A stretch of 42,451 nucleotides of DNA from DATKMG01 sp035541995 (GCA_035541995.1 DATKMG010000666.1:1-42451); one strand, 5' to 3'; shown: positions 16,763 to 25,456, counted from the stretch's first letter. Numbers and translations: made by a program. Notes: generated by a model from the letters alone, not told the origin.

Positions 16763-18667
16763 TCAGACAAGAATCACACGGATGTCGCCGACGCGCCGCG
16801 TGATCCGTTCTCGATCCAAGTATTCTAACAATGGGATAGCGTACTTGCGGGAGACTTCAGTCAGTGTCTTGAACTGGCGCACATCAATCGTCTGGCTCTG
16901 TTTCCTATACTCAGAGAGCATTTGCCTCAGGCGGCTGATGGATTGGGCATGGAACCATAGGTCCTCGGATATCTTGACGAGCTTCTCTTCCTTCAACAAG
17001 AGCTGCACTAATCCACGAGCCTGTTCTCTGGGTATTTCCAAACCAGAAAGCGCTTCCTCGAGTGCGGGAACCTTCCATGCAGCTTTCAGAAATTGCTCTT
17101 CGATCCTCTGCTTGTTCAAAGCCTCCCCTGGATTCAAGGACACCTGATGCCCCGCCAGTCTGACCTTGTCGTGTTCCGAAACTAGAATCCCCTCCGCAGT
17201 AAGCTGTTCTATGACGGCTTTGAAACTGTTCGGAGGTGAGCCACGGAATACTTCAGAATGAAGTTGCTCCTTCGGGGCTCCGTCTGAAAGCGGCTCGCGA
17301 AGATGATAGATCCGGACCGCCTCTAGAGTTTGCTGGCATAGACCTTCAAAAACCGGACGAGAGAGAGCCTGGACGGGATTCCGGTTAAGCAGAACGAGGT
17401 GCTTTTGATCCGCTAACTCTACGAAGCGCTGGACCAGAAGTTCTGGGGGGTGGAGGCTTCTTTCCAGGGCCTGGGATTGGCTGACCCCTGCCCTTCCGTA
17501 TAGATTGGCTAGACCGACCAGAAGTTGGTCAACGGAGCCACTATCGATGGCCTTGAGAAAATTTACAGTAGTGACCCTCTTGTCCGAGCGGCGTGGATGA
17601 TTGTCCAGGATCACCCCCCCTCCAATCGTGATCATGGGCGAAGTGCGCCGCAACACGAATCGATCTCCGGGGATTGTCAGAATTGGCGTTCTCAGAGAAA
17701 TCCGGGCGTAGCCGCTCGATCCCGCCAGGATTTCCCTCCGGTCCAAAAGAGTCAATGTTGCCATCAATTCAGAGGCTCCCTGGTGGAACCGAATGGGAGT
17801 CCGACCCTTTAAGCTGGTCGGCGAACTCTTAAGCAATTGCACGCTGGCATCCAGCACTGAGGAAGAACGGAAACGACCTGGCTCCGAGAGTTGCATCCCC
17901 CTCTGGATCTCTGCTACTTCCATGTTCTGCAGGTTCACGGCAACCCGTTGGCCTGCGACAGCGTATTCCACGGAGTGACCGTGTACCTGAATGCCACGAA
18001 TCTTCGTAGTTTTCTGAAGGGGGTAGACCTCAACCTCAGCGTCCCGTTTCAACTGTCCACTTGTTAAGGTGCCAGTGACGACCGTACCAAAACCCCGCAT
18101 GGAAAAACACCGGTCTATGGGAAGCCGGAAAACGGTTTGTGCGTTCTTGGGTTGAGTCGACATTCCAATTTGCAGAATGGCGTCCTTGAGTTGATCCAGC
18201 CCCGACCTATCAAGTGAACTTACGGAGACGATTGGCGCCCCTTCAAGGAATGAACCTCTCAGATAATCCTGCAGTTCTGCTCGAACTAACTCCACAAGCT
18301 CAGCCTCAACAAGATCACTCTTGGAAATCGCCACCAGGCCAGTCCGGATTTCCAGGAGTCTGCAGATGTCGAAGTGTTCCCTGGTTTGAGGCATTATCGA
18401 CTCGTCGGCTGCCACCACAAGCAAGACCGCATCAATCCCAGCGGCCCCAGCCAGCATATTCTTCACAAATCGTTCGTGTCCCGGGACATCCACGAAACTG
18501 ACATGGAGACAGTTTGAGAGATCCATGTTCGCAAAGCCGATGTCGATAGTAATCCCCCTTTCCTTCTCTTCTTTCAGACGATCCGGATCGGTCCCCGTCA
18601 GTGCTTTAACCAATGAGCTCTTTCCATGATCGACATGCCCTGCGGTTCCAATCACTATGTTTTTCAT
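16763..18667 (-). CDS. selB: Selenocysteine-specific elongation factor SelB
   Basis: The 634-residue protein has an N-terminal EF-Tu-like GTPase domain with the P-loop GTAGHVDHGKSS (residues 7-18), the G3 motif DVPGHERFVKNM and the G4-type SKSD. Two beta-barrel domains follow (CFSMRGFGTVVTGTL). The C-terminal half consists of winged-helix repeats that in SelB bind the SECIS element of selenoprotein mRNAs. It delivers Sec-tRNA to in-frame UGA codons. The length agrees with bacterial SelB (about 610-640). No selA, selC, selD or recognisable selenoprotein gene is in this window, so the partners must lie elsewhere. It is convergent with the DUF362 gene and its 5' side faces the AT-rich island. 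Confidence 0.95.
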   Translation of the reverse strand: MKNIVIGTAGHVDHGKSSLVKALTGTDPDRLKEEKERGITIDIGFANMDLSNCLHVSFVDVPGHERFVKNMLAGAAGIDAVLLVVAADESIMPQTREHFDICRLLEIRTGLVAISKSDLVEAELVELVRAELQDYLRGSFLEGAPIVSVSSLDRSGLDQLKDAILQIGMSTQPKNAQTVFRLPIDRCFSMRGFGTVVTGTLTSGQLKRDAEVEVYPLQKTTKIRGIQVHGHSVEYAVAGQRVAVNLQNMEVAEIQRGMQLSEPGRFRSSSVLDASVQLLKSSPTSLKGRTPIRFHQGASELMATLTLLDRREILAGSSGYARISLRTPILTIPGDRFVLRRTSPMITIGGGVILDNHPRRSDKRVTTVNFLKAIDSGSVDQLLVGLANLYGRAGVSQSQALERSLHPPELLVQRFVELADQKHLVLLNRNPVQALSRPVFEGLCQQTLEAVRIYHLREPLSDGAPKEQLHSEVFRGSPPNSFKAVIEQLTAEGILVSEHDKVRLAGHQVSLNPGEALNKQRIEEQFLKAAWKVPALEEALSGLEIPREQARGLVQLLLKEEKLVKISEDLWFHAQSISRLRQMLSEYRKQSQTIDVRQFKTLTEVSRKYAIPLLEYLDRERITRRVGDIRVILV

Positions 18668-18888
18668 GCTGGTCTAGAAATCTACTGTCGGGATGAAGAA
18701 TCAGAATGATCTTGCAGAAATACTCAGAGACCCTTAAGGTAGTCTCAGAGTCCAGACTCCCTGATTAATCCGGAATGTCTTGTTAATGAACGGGGTTTCT
18801 AAATTTAACTTAATAGATTGATTTTATTGCGCTTATTAGAATAGCTATCTGGTGCTATATATTTATTGATAAAAATTCGCTTTTTTAC

Positions 18889-18916
18889 TTGACATTGGAT
18901 TTATTTTAGTTAAACT
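18889..18916 (+). promoter_or_regulatory. Sigma70-like promoter in AT-rich island
   Basis: A perfect -35 box TTGACA (18889-18894) is followed after 16 bases by TAAACT (18911-18916), within a strongly AT-rich context that includes an AT tract upstream. It points to the right, against both flanking genes, and would start transcription near 18923. Confidence 0.55.
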
Positions 18917-18922
18917 ACGATT

Positions 18923-19167
18923 AATTTAGCTCAGTCATTCTAGCGGTGAGTTGGTTGCCTAATTCGGCATTTTATAGTCTACAAGCACAGATCACCGCCA
19001 AGAGGGAGCCAATGTTATAATGACAGCGGTTCCAGAATTTATGCGAGCTTTCCACACTAAAATTCTTTCCTATGATTGGCTGTCTTACGACAGCTCACCT
19101 ACAGTTTTAATACTCCTCACTGAAGTACGTCTCACCTAAATATTCCCCCCCCGGCTGGCCGGGGGGG
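18923..19167 (+). ncRNA. Candidate structured transcript or leader RNA
   Basis: Between the promoter and the terminator the sequence can fold into three ordered helices: GCGGTGA (18943-18949) with TCACCGC (18992-18998), GGAGCC (19005-19010) with GGTTCC (19028-19033), and the perfect hairpin GCTGTC-TTAC-GACAGC (19079-19094). The terminator hairpin closes it. It resembles no RNA family I know (not tmRNA, RNase P, SRP or an evident 6S RNA). It may be a small RNA of about 245 bases, or an mRNA leader plus the 39-codon ORF inside it; the middle helix would hide that ORF's ribosome-binding site. Confidence 0.4.
19020..19139 (+). CDS. Candidate 39-residue small protein
   Basis: An ATG at 19020 opens 39 codons ending in TAA six bases before a strong terminator hairpin. 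The predicted peptide begins MTAVPEFMRAF and ends LLTEVRLT; it has no signal peptide or membrane segment. A Shine-Dalgarno-like GAGGGAG (19002-19008) stands 11 bases upstream. Closer to it is a second ATG (19012) that opens only ATG-TTA-TAA, whose stop overlaps the 39-codon start as TAATG, a layout suited to translational coupling. A frame this short can occur by chance, so the support comes from the surrounding promoter, ribosome-binding site and terminator. Confidence 0.3.
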   Translation: MTAVPEFMRAFHTKILSYDWLSYDSSPTVLILLTEVRLT

Positions 19168-19177
19168 CGACTCTTTT
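19146..19177 (+). terminator. Strong hairpin terminator
   Basis: Seven C plus GG pair with CC plus seven G around a CTGG loop (19146-19167), followed by CGACTCTTTT. It ends the candidate small transcript. The stem is symmetrical and may also serve galU from the other side, though the minus-strand tail is less T-rich. Homopolymer runs here (and a run of nine G near 19209) are prone to sequencing error. Confidence 0.65.
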
Positions 19178-19255
19178 CCGATTTAGGGCCAAGCAGATAA
19201 GATAGTGGGGGGGGGAAGAACAGTGTCGGCATTTTCTCACTTAAATGCCTTTTGA

Positions 19256-20134
19256 TTACAGTTTGATGGACCTCAAGTAAGTTCGGAATTCTTCTCCCAA
19301 GTCTTCGCGTTTCAACGCGAATTCGACTGTGGCTTTTAGAAACCCCAGCTTATCCCCTGCATCATAGCGCTTCCCATGGAACCGGTAAGCATGAATAGGC
19401 TGTTGTTCCAGGAGTTTCTTAAGCCCGTTGGTCAGCTGAATCTCCCCGCTCTTATCGGGGGGAGTATTTTCAAGGACTTTGAAGATCTCCGGTGTAAGAA
19501 TATATCTTCCTATAATGGCAAGGTTGGAGGGGGCTTCCAAATAAGCGGGCTTTTCTATGAGATCTTCTACATTGTAGACCCGTGGGTCTCCTGAATCCTC
19601 TGATATCGGAGTCCCCCTGATGACACCGTATTGAGAAATCTGTGGCCCCTCAACAACTTGAGTAGCCAGCACAGAAGACTGATACTTCTCATAGACTTCT
19701 GCCATTTGGAGTGTACAGGGTACGTCGGCCGAAATAATATCGTCTCCCAGCAGTACTGCGAAAGGTTCGTTGCCCACTAAAGGCTGGGCCACCAGAATTG
19801 CATGGCCGAGGCCCAATGCCTCTTTTTGCCGAACGTAACAGATTGACACCATCTTTGATATGGCGCGGACTTGTTCCAAAAGTCCGATCTTGCCACGGCC
19901 TTCCAGGATTTTCTCCAACTCATAGGAAACATCGAAATGGTCTTCGATTGCATTCTTTCCACGCCCTGTCACAATAATAAGGGTTTCCACGCCGGAGGCC
20001 ATGGCCTCCTCTACCACGTACTGAATGAGGGGTTTATCAACCAACGGCAACATCTCTTTGGGCTGTGACTTCGTGGCTGGCAGGAAACGGGTCCCAAGAC
20101 CTGCGGCGGGAAAGACAGCTTTTCGAATCCTCAT
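19256..20134 (-). CDS. galU: UTP-glucose-1-phosphate uridylyltransferase
   Basis: The 292-residue protein carries the nucleotidyltransferase signature at its start (AVFPAAGLGTRFLPATKSQPKEMLPLVDKPLIQYVVEEA), then the GLGHAILVAQPLVGNEPFAVLLGDD block and the downstream ERP-type segment NVEDLIEKP. It makes UDP-glucose, the precursor of cell-surface glycans. Length and motifs fit GalU; a dTDP-glucose enzyme would differ in the KPLIQY region. The ATG at 20134 has GAGGA nine bases upstream; an alternative GTG at 20149 would overlap the upstream TPR gene's stop codon. The gene follows the TPR gene closely and is probably co-transcribed with it. Confidence 0.94.
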   Translation of the reverse strand: MRIRKAVFPAAGLGTRFLPATKSQPKEMLPLVDKPLIQYVVEEAMASGVETLIIVTGRGKNAIEDHFDVSYELEKILEGRGKIGLLEQVRAISKMVSICYVRQKEALGLGHAILVAQPLVGNEPFAVLLGDDIISADVPCTLQMAEVYEKYQSSVLATQVVEGPQISQYGVIRGTPISEDSGDPRVYNVEDLIEKPAYLEAPSNLAIIGRYILTPEIFKVLENTPPDKSGEIQLTNGLKKLLEQQPIHAYRFHGKRYDAGDKLGFLKATVEFALKREDLGEEFRTYLRSIKL

Positions 20135-20145
20135 TCTCGTTGTCC

Positions 20146-21045
20146 TCACTTGCGGTGAATGATCGCCTCCAGGCGACTGCGTGATTCCTCAGCCAGTTCT
20201 GTCCCCTTCCCTTGCTCCGCGACATATGCAAATAACTTCTCGGCCCGTTCCCAATCCTGAAGATCGGAATAGAGTACCGCCAGGTAGTAATATCCCTGCA
20301 GGAACTCGGGATCCAGGGAGATAGTCCTCTCAAATTCCCGAACCGCCTCATGGTCGCGACCTTGATCAGCCAGCAGATTAGCCAACAAGTAATGGCCGTC
20401 ACGATCGTCTGGCCGGAGTTTTACGAAACGCCGGATCTCCTCCAAAGCCTTGTCAATGAAACCTAATTGTGCGAGCGTAGTTCCAAAATTAAAGTGGGAA
20501 TCTGCATCCTCCGGGTTCCGTGCAACTTGTTCGACCTGAGCCCGGAAGACCTCTGAGGTCAGGGCCTTATTGAAGTAGTAGTCCTCTCTGTAGGGGGGAT
20601 ATCCCGACTTCCAGAACTCCAAGTACCGTTGCCGATCGAGGAAGTCCACCCCGACCTCGGCTCGAAGCGTGCTATCCAACTCGTCTACCACTGCTGCCTC
20701 TTCACTGTCCGGCGGGATTGAATTGAGCTGTTCAAGAAGACGGTCGTAGGCAGGGTCGTCTTCTGTCAGCGTCGACAATGCTACATTCAGGTGGTAACGT
20801 GCTCCCTTTTGGTCACCCCGGCTCAGGGCCTCCTTAGCTCTTGTTTCGGAGTCTTCCTTTTCTTTGGCCTGAATCCGATCCAAGGCAGCAAGAAGCTTCT
20901 CCCGCAGAGAAGCGTTCGCCAGGTCGACGTTTTCCAAGGCCTGCTCCAACTCCAGTCGAGCCATGCCCAGTTTCCCGATCTGTTCATATTTCTCAGCCTT
21001 CTCCTGGTGAGAAGAAACGCTCAATCCAAAGAGTCTTCTTAACAT
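20146..21045 (-). CDS. Tetratricopeptide repeat protein
   Basis: The 299-residue protein is helical throughout. At least three TPR units stand out in its second half: DADSHFNFGTTLAQLGFIDKALEEI, DRDGHYLLANLLADQGRDHEAVREF and FLQGYYYLAVLYSDLQDWERAEKLF, each with the canonical small and aromatic positions. The first half (about 30-130) is charged and coiled and may include degenerate repeats. No signal peptide, so cytoplasmic. TPR proteins act as protein-binding scaffolds; the partner is unknown. The ATG at 21045 has AAGGGG upstream and opens MLRRLFGL; longer starts exist. It lies 64 bases after the diguanylate-cyclase-like gene and its stop lies 11 bases before galU. Confidence 0.85.
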   Translation of the reverse strand: MLRRLFGLSVSSHQEKAEKYEQIGKLGMARLELEQALENVDLANASLREKLLAALDRIQAKEKEDSETRAKEALSRGDQKGARYHLNVALSTLTEDDPAYDRLLEQLNSIPPDSEEAAVVDELDSTLRAEVGVDFLDRQRYLEFWKSGYPPYREDYYFNKALTSEVFRAQVEQVARNPEDADSHFNFGTTLAQLGFIDKALEEIRRFVKLRPDDRDGHYLLANLLADQGRDHEAVREFERTISLDPEFLQGYYYLAVLYSDLQDWERAEKLFAYVAEQGKGTELAEESRSRLEAIIHRK

Positions 21046-21109
21046 GATCCAGGCCCCTTCTCTCATGCGGCACGATCTCCGCATCATCCCACTGAGACTG
21101 CAGCGTTCT

Positions 21110-23434
21110 CTATGAGTGCTCCCATTGCCGGGAATCAGCCGTCATCACCATGACCTTATCTCCACCATCTCGTTTGGCCAAGTACATCGCCCGGTCCACT
21201 GATTCAATGAATTCCTTTTCCTCCATGTTTGGTACATATTCACCAATCCCGGCACTGATACTAATTTGATTCTCAAACTCTTTAGCAATAGCCCGTCTCA
21301 AGCGTTCTACCGAAGTCAGGGCTTCGCGTGCTCCCGTATCAGGCAGAAGAAGGCAAAACTCGTCTCCTCCATATCGAAAGGGAAGGTCTATCCCGGCACG
21401 AATGCTCTTGGATGTCACATCTCCAACCCGGCTTAAAATCGCATCGCCAGCCAGGTGGCCATATTGGTCGTTGTAGGTCTTAAACCGATCCAGATCAAAA
21501 ATACAGAGGGAAAGAGGAGTACTCCGCCTTTGGGTTCTCTTTATCTCACGCTTGAGTTGTTTGAAGAAGCTGCGCTGGTTAAACAGCCCCGTCAAATCAT
21601 CAGTGACTGTCAATTGCCTGAGTTCATTTTCCAAGTCAATCCTGCGCGTTATGTCTGTTAAGACAATCAGGAATCCCACGACCCGCTCAAATTCTGGAAT
21701 GATCGGATGGATGACCATGTGAGCCCAAAATTTTCTCTTGTCAGGCCTCTCTATTTCTAGCTCATCTTCCCAACTCTCGGGGAGGGCCTTTCGACTAAGA
21801 GAACGGAAGACCTTGCGCGTGGTTTTATTTCGAATAACTCGATTGATATCCTTTCCTGTCACGTCCGCTGGGGACAGGCTCAAGAGTCTCTCCGCTCCCG
21901 AGTTAAAAGTGATGATTTTGCCAGCCCTGTCTATGGAGATAATCGAGAAATCAGCGGCCGCATTTAGCACGAGTTCGAGGTAATGCTTGGACTCGCGGAC
22001 CTGTTGGAAAAATTTGGCGTTCTTCCAGGCCAGCGAGATCTGGGATGCAACCGCTTCCATGACGATCCGGTCGTCTTCATCCAATCGGCGCAATGCAGTT
22101 TCCTCGATGTTAAGAACGCCAAGGATTTCATCCTCAGTCTTGAGAGGTATAGCCATTTCCACTGCCGTATCCTGGAAAGCTTCCCGGTAGGCAGGTTCCT
22201 GAGTGACATTGTGTACCAGGAAGGTTTGACCCGATCTGGCAACCTGGCCGACTACACCCTCATCAAGTCCCAGAGTGGACGGTTTCTTTGAGCTAAAAAG
22301 GCTATCTTCGTGGTACTGACAACGAACAAGGCGAGTCTTACTCTCATCGAGGGAGAAAATGTCGATGTGTCGGTACGAGAAATGGTCTTTCAGGAGGTAG
22401 ATGGCCTTCTCCAGTAGTTTCTCGACGATCAGGGAAGACGTGAGCTGCTTCCCTATGTGGTTGACGACTTCCAACTGTCGCGAACGGCGCTGTTCAAGAT
22501 CAAGCAATCGGGCATTGTCCACAGCCACCGCCACTTGGTCGGCAATCGGCAACAGGAATTCCAAATCCTGTTGGTCGTAAGCGTTCGGTTGACAGTTGGC
22601 ATAACAGAGCACCCCTACGACTCGATCTTTGGTTACCAGGGGAACCAAGGAACATGAGCGCGCTTTTTCCATTAGAGGCAGTCCAACTGGTCCAAACTGG
22701 ACGTGAGTGGGAATGTCTGCTACCAATATAGGAGCGCGGCTGGAGAACACCGCAGAAAAAACCGGATGGCTGAATGGGAAACGCTCCTTTCTTGCCACTC
22801 GTTCTCGGTCACCGACACTCACGGCCAGAACGTCAAAAAACAACCTCTCCTTGTTTAGCAAGGCGAGGGCCGCACTATCAAATTCCAGAAATTCACGGCT
22901 TTGCTGAACAATGATTTGGAAGATTTCATCCAAATTCAGGGTCGATGTCACCGCCCGGGCAATGCGGGTCACAGCGTTAATCCGCTGGTCCTGGAACCTC
23001 TGAATTATCTCCAGTTGACGCTTTTCAATGGCCCGACGGATGGAGGCCTTGAAGTTTTCGAAATCGAAAGGCTTCAAGATAAAGTCATAAGCTCCCTGTT
23101 TCAGGGCTTTTACTGCTGCGTCAACAGAATCCAGGCCGGTCAGAACCACTACCGGGATTGGGAATTCCTCTTGGTTAACGAAACTCAGAATGTCGTAACC
23201 ACTGACACTCTCCATTACGAGGTCGGTGATGACAAGGTCAAAGGGTTTACTACGGAGATGTTCCAGAGCTGTCTCTCCGCTTTCGGCCACAGTCACTTCA
23301 TATCCAAGGTGGGAAAGTAGCAACCGCAAGCTTTCCCCCATTCCTATTTCATCATCCACAACCAAAAGCCGCCATTTGGAGGAAGAAGACTTGGGCTTCG
23401 GGGTAGTAAGGGAATACAGGGTCAACTGTTCCAT
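21110..23434 (-). CDS. REC-GAF-GAF-PAS-GGDEF response regulator
   Basis: The 774-residue protein contains a receiver domain (about 20-135; acidic pair Asp27/Asp28, phosphoacceptor Asp71, Thr99, Lys121), two GAF domains (about 155-310 and 325-475), a PAS domain (about 484-600) and a C-terminal diguanylate cyclase domain (605-770) with an intact GGDEF active site (689-693) and metal-binding FDLDRFK. Active cyclases make cyclic di-GMP. The inhibitory I-site position reads AGID instead of RxxD, so product feedback at that site is probably lost. No histidine kinase is adjacent. There is no signal peptide or membrane helix, so it is a soluble sensor whose GAF and PAS domains may bind small ligands. 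It leads a likely transcription unit with the TPR gene and galU. Confidence 0.93.
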   Translation of the reverse strand: MEQLTLYSLTTPKPKSSSSKWRLLVVDDEIGMGESLRLLLSHLGYEVTVAESGETALEHLRSKPFDLVITDLVMESVSGYDILSFVNQEEFPIPVVVLTGLDSVDAAVKALKQGAYDFILKPFDFENFKASIRRAIEKRQLEIIQRFQDQRINAVTRIARAVTSTLNLDEIFQIIVQQSREFLEFDSAALALLNKERLFFDVLAVSVGDRERVARKERFPFSHPVFSAVFSSRAPILVADIPTHVQFGPVGLPLMEKARSCSLVPLVTKDRVVGVLCYANCQPNAYDQQDLEFLLPIADQVAVAVDNARLLDLEQRRSRQLEVVNHIGKQLTSSLIVEKLLEKAIYLLKDHFSYRHIDIFSLDESKTRLVRCQYHEDSLFSSKKPSTLGLDEGVVGQVARSGQTFLVHNVTQEPAYREAFQDTAVEMAIPLKTEDEILGVLNIEETALRRLDEDDRIVMEAVASQISLAWKNAKFFQQVRESKHYLELVLNAAADFSIISIDRAGKIITFNSGAERLLSLSPADVTGKDINRVIRNKTTRKVFRSLSRKALPESWEDELEIERPDKRKFWAHMVIHPIIPEFERVVGFLIVLTDITRRIDLENELRQLTVTDDLTGLFNQRSFFKQLKREIKRTQRRSTPLSLCIFDLDRFKTYNDQYGHLAGDAILSRVGDVTSKSIRAGIDLPFRYGGDEFCLLLPDTGAREALTSVERLRRAIAKEFENQISISAGIGEYVPNMEEKEFIESVDRAMYLAKRDGGDKVMVMTADSRQWEHS

Positions 23435-23620
23435 ATTTAGAGTGCCTTCTCAGGCCTTGTGCACCGATGAACACGGAGAGCCAGGTCGGATTGTAACAGA
23501 ACGTCCATCCCAAAACAATTCGTGCCCACTCAATGAATCGTTCATCCTAAGTAATTGTAGATTCGGGTCTTGGGATTTGGAAACCCCGGGAGTGAGGATT
23601 TCATTCATCCGGAGGAATAC

Positions 23621-25039
23621 CTAATTCTTAAGGTGCAAGACCACCATTTTGACTTCGGTCATTTCCTGCAGGGCATATCGCGGGCCCTCTTTGCCAAATC
23701 CACTTTCCTTGAGGCCCCCGTAAGGCATCAAGTCGGCACGCCACTGGGGTCCCCAGTTCACGTGGAGATTCCCGGCGTCGACTTCCCGGGCAAACTTCAT
23801 TGCCCACTCTAGATTTTGGGTGAAAATGCCTGCCGCCAGACCATACCGGGAATCGTTGGCCAAGGAAATAGCTTCGTCAATGGTCTCAGCAGATGTAACC
23901 GCCACCGCCGGACCGAACAATTCTTCACACGAGATCTGCATTGCGGGTTTCACGTCGGCAACGACGGTGGGGGCAAACATCGCTCCCCGTCGCTGACCGC
24001 CTGTCACGATGCGAGCTCCACCACCAAGGGCCTCTTGAATCCAGGATTCCACCCGCAAAGCATCCCTGTCCCTGACCATCGGCCCCATTCCGGTGGACTC
24101 TTCCAGCGGATTTCCGGTTTTGATCCCTTCCACCTTCGGCTTCAGAAGCTCGAGCAGTCGGCCGTAGACAGATCTCATGGCCAATACTCGCTGGGTGCTG
24201 ATGCACACCTGACCTGCATTTCCGTAACCAGTTGCTGCGATCGCCTGAGCTGCCAACTCCAGATCGGCATCCGGCATGATGATCAAGGGAGAATTGCTCC
24301 CTAGTTCCATCGTCACTTTTTTCAGGCCAGCGCGTCGGCAAATCTGCTCCCCCACCTCGCGACTCCCCGTGAAAGAGATCTTGCGGACTCGCGGATCTGA
24401 GCACAACGCTTCACCGATTTCGCTCCCTGAGCCGGTGAGGCACTGGATGGCCAGGGAGGGAACTCCAGCCTCGATGAGAATTCCTGTTAACTTCAAGGCT
24501 GATAATGGTGTGTCAGTAGCTGGCTTGATGATGACACTATTGCCGCCCGCTAGAGCGGGTCCCACCTTGTGGACCACCAAGTTGAGGGGAAAATTGAAAG
24601 GGCTGATCGCAACGACCACCCCGCAAGGCACTCTAAGCGTAAATCCCAGACGGTTGCCCGCCCCGGCTGCTCCGTCCAGGGGAACTACTTCGCCACCCAG
24701 TCGTTTGGCCTCTTCCGCTGAAAGCTCGAGGGTCTGGACCGATCGGCTCACTTCCAGGCGTGCTTCCCGGATAGTTTTGCCTTCTTCCTGGGTGATCGTT
24801 CGAGCTAGCTCCTCTCCTCTTTCCTCAATAATTTCCACCGCCCGCTTTAGAATTACGAACCGGTCATAGGCGGGAACCTTCCTCATAATTGAGGCCCCTT
24901 CCGCGGCGGCAGCAAGGGCGCGATCCACATCCTGAGGACTGGCCTTGGGAACTGTATCAATTACCGTATTGCTGTAAGGGTTTATCACCTCAATCGAGCG
25001 GTTCCCCTCTATCCACTGGCCAGCAATATACATTCTCAT
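23621..25039 (-). CDS. NAD(P)-dependent aldehyde dehydrogenase
   Basis: The 472-residue protein is a complete aldehyde dehydrogenase: SPFNFP (Asn149), the cofactor-binding KPATDTPLSALKL, FTGSREVG, the general-base glutamate in MELGSNSP (Glu245) and the nucleophile in GNAGQVCIS (Cys279). The sequence opening MRMYIAGQWIEG and overall length place it near the lactaldehyde/glyceraldehyde-3-phosphate (non-phosphorylating) and phosphonoacetaldehyde-type group, but the substrate cannot be settled from motifs. The ATG at 25039 has AAGGGG upstream; a GTG 27 bases earlier is the alternative. It is isolated between repeat-rich and plain intergenic DNA, so context gives little help. Confidence 0.93.
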   Translation of the reverse strand: MRMYIAGQWIEGNRSIEVINPYSNTVIDTVPKASPQDVDRALAAAAEGASIMRKVPAYDRFVILKRAVEIIEERGEELARTITQEEGKTIREARLEVSRSVQTLELSAEEAKRLGGEVVPLDGAAGAGNRLGFTLRVPCGVVVAISPFNFPLNLVVHKVGPALAGGNSVIIKPATDTPLSALKLTGILIEAGVPSLAIQCLTGSGSEIGEALCSDPRVRKISFTGSREVGEQICRRAGLKKVTMELGSNSPLIIMPDADLELAAQAIAATGYGNAGQVCISTQRVLAMRSVYGRLLELLKPKVEGIKTGNPLEESTGMGPMVRDRDALRVESWIQEALGGGARIVTGGQRRGAMFAPTVVADVKPAMQISCEELFGPAVAVTSAETIDEAISLANDSRYGLAAGIFTQNLEWAMKFAREVDAGNLHVNWGPQWRADLMPYGGLKESGFGKEGPRYALQEMTEVKMVVLHLKN

Positions 25040-25170
25040 AGCAGCGCCCCTTGTATAAGTCACCACCTTGCAAGAAAATACTGAAGGGTTCCGTCCCGTC
25101 GGGGCCGCGCTCGCAACAGGCGACAGCGGTTACGCACACGACCCTCCACCCAATCTCGCATTTTCATAAA

Positions 25171-25213
25171 AGTGCCGCATGACCTTTTCAAGCTCACCAC
25201 CGCGGATGAAGAT
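25171..25213 (+). repeat. Dispersed 43-bp repeat, copy 1
   Basis: Begins AGTGCCGCATGACC and continues through TTTTCAAGCTCACCAC to GATGAAGAT. It matches copies at 25483-25525 (same strand) and 35912-35955 (opposite strand) at most positions. Confidence 0.75.
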
Positions 25214-25231
25214 CCTGGTTTTGGGGGGAGT

Positions 25232-25300
25232 GTGGGAGCCGATCTCCGAGCGGCGATAAGTCTAGACTCGGAGGTCGCCGCGCAGGAGCGCTGCTCCCAC
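25232..25300. repeat. Nested palindromic element 1
   Basis: Outer arms GTGGGAG (25232-25238) and CTCCCAC (25294-25300); inner arms CTCCGAG and CTCGGAG. The 17-base block 25241-25257 recurs exactly, inverted, at 25431-25447 in element 2. Both elements end CTCCCACATTAA. Confidence 0.8.
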
Positions 25301-25370
25301 ATTAAAACCGCATTTTCATGAAAGCCTTTCATGCCACTTCCAGGAGCGCCACGTAACATGAAAATGTCAA

Positions 25371-25456
25371 GTGGGAGGCGTGCGCGTGACCGCCGTCACC
25401 CGCCCTGGCGCCGTCATCGGCCAAAAGAGGATCGCCGCTCGGAGATCGTCTCCCAC
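25371..25456. repeat. Nested palindromic element 2
   Basis: Outer arms GTGGGAG (25371-25377) and CTCCCAC (25450-25456). The inverted copy of the 17-base core of element 1 lies at 25431-25447. With element 1 and the 43-bp repeats it fills most of the gap after the aldehyde dehydrogenase start. Confidence 0.8.

Noticed and set aside
16715..16765. T-arm-like sequence just after selB (GGTTCGAGTTCC on the minus strand), suggesting tRNA-Sec (selC)
   Set aside because: The T-loop lacks the conserved closing C, the stem does not pair, and the rest of the tRNA would have to lie inside the selB coding sequence, where no matching acceptor strand exists.
24276..24869. 197-codon frame antisense to the aldehyde dehydrogenase
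   Set aside because: Shadow of a clearly recognised gene; composition typical of antisense reading.
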